A DNA stretch of 64,000 bases from Microbulbifer rhizosphaerae (lineage in GTDB: Bacteria > Pseudomonadota > Gammaproteobacteria > Pseudomonadales > Cellvibrionaceae). Numbering within the stretch: the stretch's first letter is position 1; each line of letters starts with the position of its first letter. Below the pieces are notes generated by a model. The model saw nothing but the letters and a program-made list of their open reading frames with translations, did not search any database and was not told where the DNA came from. The stretch is taken from positions 1 to 64,000 of the forward strand of contig NZ_JACHWZ010000024.1 of assembly GCF_014191725.1 (NCBI RefSeq), in the 5' to 3' direction. The translations under genes and the position numbers were made by a program. Positions 61,629-64,000 of this stretch are shown piece after piece.

Positions 61629-62894
61629 TCAGTGCCCGGGCGAAGCCGCCGCACCGGCAAAATCCGTTCGCCCGTCACGCTCCACCGCGCGCCGGAAAAA
61701 GAACAGGGTGCACAGGATCACCCCGATAGGCACCAGGGACAGGTAGAAAGCAAAGCGGCCGTCGAAGGCCTCGAATACCGAACCGGTGATCAGCGAGCCG
61801 GTGGTGCCGCCCAGGGCGGAGAAGATCACCAGCAGGCCGGTCATCGCCGAGTGCTGGTGCCTGGGCAGCGAGCTCAGCATCACCGAATTGATCGCCGGAT
61901 AAATGGGGGCCATAAACAGGCCGATCAGCGGCAGGATAAACGCCGCCGCCGGGGCGTTGAACCAGTTGATATCCGGGTTGGCCCGAACACCTTCCGCCAG
62001 CGGCAGCGCCACCAGAACCAGCGCCGCCATAGCCAGCAGGCACCCATTCAGCACCGGATACCAGTGCCACCGGCGCATCACCGCGCCGGCACCCAGGCGA
62101 CCGGCGGCCAGGCCCGCGGCGAAAATACTGGTGGCCTGCACACTCATGGCCGCGGGCAGTTTGAGAATTTCGTTATTAAAGGTGGGCAGCCAGGTGCCTA
62201 TGCCCTGCTCTACCAGCACATATAAAAAGGCGGAGACGATGTAAATACACACCAGCGGCCTGGCCACCAGGCGAAGCATGTCAAAAAATTCCCGCGCCGG
62301 ACTCTCGCCCTCCACACGGGTGCCGGACTCATCCATTCGGGTGGTCCAGAGCAGCAGGAAAGCCAACGCACAGATACCCGCCAGGGCCCAGTAGACCTTG
62401 AGCCAGCCCGTGGACGCCGGATCGGAGGAATCGATAAAAGCACCGAACAGCCAATAGCCACCGAGCACTCCCACCATAAATACCCCTTCCAGGGTGTTCA
62501 CCATGCCCGCGTGTTCCTTGCCATCCCGCGCCAGCAGGCCAATGGAGGAATAGACGGATACCTTGACCAGCGCGAAGGAAATTCCCACGGCCAGAAACAG
62601 CAGTTTAGTGGTCCAGAAACCGGGCAGCAGCGGCATGCACAGGCAGGCGGCGGTGACGATTCCCAGGCCTGTGAGCATCGCGTTCCTGAACCCGTAGCGC
62701 GGCAGTTGCGAGGCCACCAGGAAGGACACCAGGCCGATGGGAATATCCTTGAATCCCTCCAATACGCTGGCCGCGGACTTGCTCACCTGATAGGTGTTGA
62801 TCACCTGCAGAATCACCGTGCCGACACTGTTGAGCAGGATGGCGAAGACCAGGTAGATGGCGAAAAGGGAGAACAGGATGCGCTGATTGTTCAT
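61629..62894 (-). CDS. MFS transporter (sugar importer, FucP/GlcP-like)
   Basis: 421 residues with about 12 transmembrane helices. ILFSLFAIYLVFAILLNSVGTVI is the first helix. GFKDIPIGLVSF and NTLEGVFMVGVLGGYWLFGAFID in the middle, and FILPLIGLFMAPIYPAINSVMLSSLP in the second half, resemble the sugar:H+ symporters of the FucP group, with an E-G-x-F motif. Placed with a LacI regulator and a GH65 phosphorylase, it probably imports an alpha-linked disaccharide. The ATG at 62894 begins the first helix; an upstream frame to 63122 is in the promoter zone. Confidence 0.85.
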   Translation of the reverse strand: MNNQRILFSLFAIYLVFAILLNSVGTVILQVINTYQVSKSAASVLEGFKDIPIGLVSFLVASQLPRYGFRNAMLTGLGIVTAACLCMPLLPGFWTTKLLFLAVGISFALVKVSVYSSIGLLARDGKEHAGMVNTLEGVFMVGVLGGYWLFGAFIDSSDPASTGWLKVYWALAGICALAFLLLWTTRMDESGTRVEGESPAREFFDMLRLVARPLVCIYIVSAFLYVLVEQGIGTWLPTFNNEILKLPAAMSVQATSIFAAGLAAGRLGAGAVMRRWHWYPVLNGCLLAMAALVLVALPLAEGVRANPDINWFNAPAAAFILPLIGLFMAPIYPAINSVMLSSLPRHQHSAMTGLLVIFSALGGTTGSLITGSVFEAFDGRFAFYLSLVPIGVILCTLFFFRRAVERDGRTDFAGAAASPGH

Positions 62895-63046
62895 AGCGGA
62901 TTTCTTATTTTGTCTGCGGCTCCGCCCTGGCAGGACGCGCCAACCCGTTATTGTATATTTTTCGACCAAAATAGAAAAATGGCTCGAAAACCCCGGCGGA
63001 TAATGCACCGGCAGAGGGCAACAGTATGGCGCAGGCATCGCTATGC

Positions 63047-63060
63047 TGCAATCGTTTGCA
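63047..63060. promoter_or_regulatory. LacI-type operator, site 2
   Basis: TGCAATCGTTTGCA, one mismatch to the perfect palindrome TGCAATCGATTGCA. It lies 153 bp upstream of the MFS start, in the divergent promoter region. Confidence 0.7.
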
Positions 63061-63205
63061 TCCAGAAGGCTGTAGAGACACCCAAAACATGCTCCAGCTT
63101 TGCTGAAGCGAGTATCGGACATCTATTAAATATACTTAAAAATCAATAAGTTATAAAACATTTAGTCAAAATTCAGTAGAACCTTCAGCTTTCGAAATCA
63201 TAAAA

Positions 63206-63221
63206 TTGCAATCGATTGCAA
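63206..63221. promoter_or_regulatory. LacI-type operator, site 1 (perfect palindrome)
   Basis: TTGCAATCGATTGCAA is a perfect 16-bp palindrome with central CG, the classic LacI-family operator symmetry. It sits 92 bp upstream of the GH65 start. Confidence 0.75.
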
Positions 63222-63312
63222 ATCAAACCGCAAAAACGCTACACTGGCAACAGCCGCACCGCTGCCACCCGGCGGTGGTGCTCATCCGATCCGTCCACTC
63301 CGAGCCTGCGGT

Positions 63313-64000
63313 ATGAAACAACAAGAAGTCCCCAATCCCTGGGAACTGGTGGAGAGCGAATTCCACCCACAAAACTACAGCCTCAATGCCACCCTCTTCT
63401 CCCTGGGCAACGGCTTTATCGGCCTGCGCGGTACCTTTGAGGAAGGCTTCGATCCCGAGCCCTTCGCCGATGGCTGCTATCTCAACGGTGTTTACGCCAG
63501 CGAGCTCATTACCTATGGCGAGCGCGCGTACGGCTATGCCAGACACAACCAGCGGATGCTCAGCGTGCCCGACGGCAAGCAGATCCGCCTCTCTATCGAC
63601 GGCGAACGTTTTTCCCTTGCAGAGGGCGAACTGCTCAGCTTCGAACGCCGCCTGGATATGGCCGCGGGGATACTGGAAAGAAATCTGGTGTGGCGATCAC
63701 CCGCCGGAAAAACCCTCGAATTGCACAGCCGCCGGCTGGTTTCCCTGGTGGAGAAACATCTCTGTGTTCTGCACTACCGGGTTACGCCGCTGGATTTCGA
63801 CGGCGAAGTGCGCCTGATCTCCGCGCTGGACTCGGGCCTGGTGCAAATGAAAAAAAGCGACGACCCGCGCCTGGCCTCCCCTATCGACCGCAGGGATATC
63901 CGCACACTGGAATCCACCGCCGAGGGTGGGCATCTGGCACTTAGGCAGAAAGTGCTCAGCAGCGACTTCACTATCGCCTCCGGCGTCTTACACCGCATCG
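63313..64000 (+). CDS. GH65 alpha-glucoside phosphorylase, N-terminal part (cut by window end)
   Basis: The reading frame stays open to the last base, giving about 229 residues of a protein that should total about 750. The GH65 N-terminal beta-sandwich is plain: NPWELVESEFHPQNY, LFSLGNGFIGLRGTFEEGF, DGCYLNGVYASELITYGERAYGYA (quoted as YLNGVYASELITYGERA) and RRLVSLVEKHLCVLHYRVTPL. Members are inverting maltose, trehalose, kojibiose or nigerose phosphorylases that yield beta-glucose-1-phosphate; the substrate-defining loops lie beyond the window. Divergent from the MFS gene with shared operators. The ATG at 63313 aligns with the family start. Confidence 0.85.
   Translation, partial: MKQQEVPNPWELVESEFHPQNYSLNATLFSLGNGFIGLRGTFEEGFDPEPFADGCYLNGVYASELITYGERAYGYARHNQRMLSVPDGKQIRLSIDGERFSLAEGELLSFERRLDMAAGILERNLVWRSPAGKTLELHSRRLVSLVEKHLCVLHYRVTPLDFDGEVRLISALDSGLVQMKKSDDPRLASPIDRRDIRTLESTAEGGHLALRQKVLSSDFTIASGVLHRI

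Larger units (their letters stand above)
62895..63312. other. Divergent promoter region of the alpha-glucoside locus
   Basis: 418 bp between the MFS and GH65 genes, containing the two operator copies at 63047 and 63206 and AT-rich stretches (63120-63205) suitable for promoters. No gene seen. Confidence 0.6.

Noticed and set aside
1..64000. CRISPR arrays, tRNA and rRNA genes
   Set aside because: No regularly spaced direct repeats, cloverleaf or rRNA-like sequence was found by eye.

Overview
The window looks like chromosomal DNA of a marine, polysaccharide-degrading gammaproteobacterium. A Microbulbifer/Cellvibrionales-type host is my inference from the secreted CBM-bearing esterase, GH43 and GH65 enzymes, the truncated globin and the overall codon style; no rRNA or marker gene is present to prove it. 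No tRNA, rRNA or CRISPR array was seen.

Left arm, 1-23.3 kb: an accessory patchwork. It starts with a mosaic of small cassette-like genes, a decayed group II intron maturase (726-1241) and a GNAT fragment. A secreted lectin/CBM/CE1 esterase follows (2648-4408), then small metabolic and membrane genes mixed with many broken genes (aldo/keto reductase with an in-frame TAG, YdeI/OmpD-like, GFA, DUF6151 and truncated duplicate leaders). Intact genes include an FAD monooxygenase, two NTF2-like proteins, GH43, YbaK, a P2-type ATPase, YciI, an alpha/beta hydrolase, a signal-peptide-bearing truncated globin and ExoD. Two orphan genes look toxin-like: an ADP-ribosyltransferase (16593-17597) and a low-GC protein with a possible CNF1/BLF1-type Cys-His pair (9871-10443).

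Centre, 23.5-57.8 kb, minus strand: a near-continuous contractile injection system (CIS, Afp/PVC-like) operon. In transcription order it encodes a small winged-helix-like protein, Pvc16-type terminator, carboxypeptidase-regulatory-like protein, sheath 1, tube 1, sheath 2, tube 2, Afp7-like tube protein with a glycine-rich insert, a 58-aa DUF5908-like protein, gp27-like hub, gp5/OB spike, a transmembrane protein, gp25, baseplate J, tail protein I with a propeller-like N-terminus, tape-measure-like protein, AAA+ ATPase, a coiled-coil protein, two related accessory proteins (467 and 1470 aa), and two large DUF4157 proteins. I read the latter as cargo: one carries a Tgl-type transglutaminase-like domain, the other a C-terminal PD-(D/E)XK nuclease-like domain. 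No PAAR tip, tail fibre, capsid, terminase, TssJLM or ClpV is encoded, which argues against a prophage or T6SS.

Control, 57.8-60.4 kb: a sigma-54 promoter match (TGGCAC-N5-TTGCT, minus strand 57925-57940) lies 113 bp upstream of the CIS operon. A divergent sigma-54 activator gene (58451) is separated from it by about 0.5 kb that holds a tandem palindrome. A GH108 muramidase follows the activator and could open the cell wall for CIS assembly or release.

Right arm, 60.5-64 kb: an alpha-glucoside phosphorolysis locus with a LacI regulator, an MFS importer and, divergently, a GH65 phosphorylase cut by the window edge. Three copies of a TGCAATCG-centred palindrome mark the probable LacI regulon.
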